DNA from: DASRSS01 sp035656335
Lineage (GTDB): Bacteria > Actinomycetota > Actinomycetes > Mycobacteriales > Jatrophihabitantaceae
NCBI GenBank assembly: GCA_035656335.1
Contig: DASRSS010000113.1
Coordinates: forward strand, 1-13,284
Direction of reading: 5' to 3'
Length of the DNA stretch: 13,284 nt
The notes under the pieces were generated by a model. It searched no databases and was not told where the DNA came from. It saw only the letters and a program-made list of their open reading frames with translations. This document shows positions 13,065 to 13,284 of this stretch, piece after piece. Made by a program: the position numbers and the translations under genes. Every line of letters begins with the position of its first letter. The first letter of the stretch is position 1.

Positions 13065-13089
13065 CGACCGGCGCTGCCGATTGCACGGC

Positions 13090-13284
13090 GTGTTCCGTCG
13101 GCGCGCCCAGCACACAGTCCTGGAGCCCGCGCCCGAGGCTGTCGAAATCGCGCCTCCTCCGGCGGACGAGTTCGACGAGCCGTCCGAGCCGTCCGACTAC
13201 GAAGCCTTGGAACGGGTCCTCGCCCGGTTCGCGCTGCCGCCGTGGGACCACGAGACGGCGCCTGTCTCCGGCCCCGCGCTCGCG
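13090..13284 (+). CDS. Start of an unidentified acidic, proline-rich protein (cut by window edge)
   Basis: An open frame runs from GTG 13090 to the end of the window (65 codons) without a stop. Its third positions are strongly G/C like the neighbouring genes, which supports coding. The visible protein begins VFRRRAQHTVLEPAPEAVE, continues with an acidic Pro/Glu/Asp-rich linker (PPADEFDEPSEPSDYE) and then a helical segment LERVLARFALPPWDH. I do not recognise a family from this part. The exact start is uncertain: an in-frame TTG at 13081 is possible, and no ribosome site is clear. A minus-strand frame over the same bases has an Arg-rich shadow composition. Confidence 0.55.
   Translation, partial: MFRRRAQHTVLEPAPEAVEIAPPPADEFDEPSEPSDYEALERVLARFALPPWDHETAPVSGPALA

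Overview
This 13.3 kb window is chromosomal DNA from a high-GC actinobacterium (Actinomycetota). The evidence is the very GC-rich third codon positions, several genes that appear to be leaderless (a TANNNT -10 box 5-8 bases before the start codon), and actinobacterial gene families: LigC-type ATP-dependent ligase, an ECF41 sigma factor, a Rv2672-like lipoprotein hydrolase and a CFA/mycolic-type methyltransferase. I cannot fix the genus. No tRNA, rRNA, CRISPR array, insertion sequence or phage gene was seen.

Left part (1-3830). A zapE-type ATPase runs off the left edge on the minus strand. It is divergent from a stand-alone RibD-C reductase (Rv2671-like), whose stop codon shares the same CTAG with the stop of an ECF41 sigma factor on the other strand. 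The sigma gene overlaps by four bases the gene of a carboxymuconolactone decarboxylase/AhpD-like protein, the usual ECF41 partner. A TGTCACA-N16-TGTC sequence upstream of that pair resembles the promoter recognised by ECF41 sigma factors, so the pair looks autoregulated. Divergent from it is ligC, which ends in a 48-base interrupted palindrome.

Middle part (3830-9830). An Abi-alpha (DUF4393) protein and a DUF445 membrane protein form a two-gene operon. They are followed by a secreted lipoprotein alpha/beta-hydrolase, a small cytoplasmic alpha/beta-hydrolase overlapping it by GTGA, and a CFA-synthase-family methyltransferase. The zapE / ribD-like / lipoprotein hydrolase set recalls Rv2670c-Rv2671-Rv2672 of Mycobacterium tuberculosis, with five genes placed between the last two here.

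Right part (9830-13284). A ten-helix EamA-type exporter is preceded by a possible leaderless 32-codon upstream ORF that overlaps it by ATGA and lies within an inverted repeat that would bury the exporter start codon. Then come a small lipoprotein of unknown function, an orphan 105-residue protein, a single-pass membrane protein, a VanX-like M15 D,D-dipeptidase and the start of an unidentified acidic, proline-rich protein cut by the right edge.

Most of the window is ordinary chromosome. The best candidates for new biology are the exporter leader (uORF plus start-codon hairpin), the ECF41 module with its own promoter, and the Abi-alpha/DUF445 pair.
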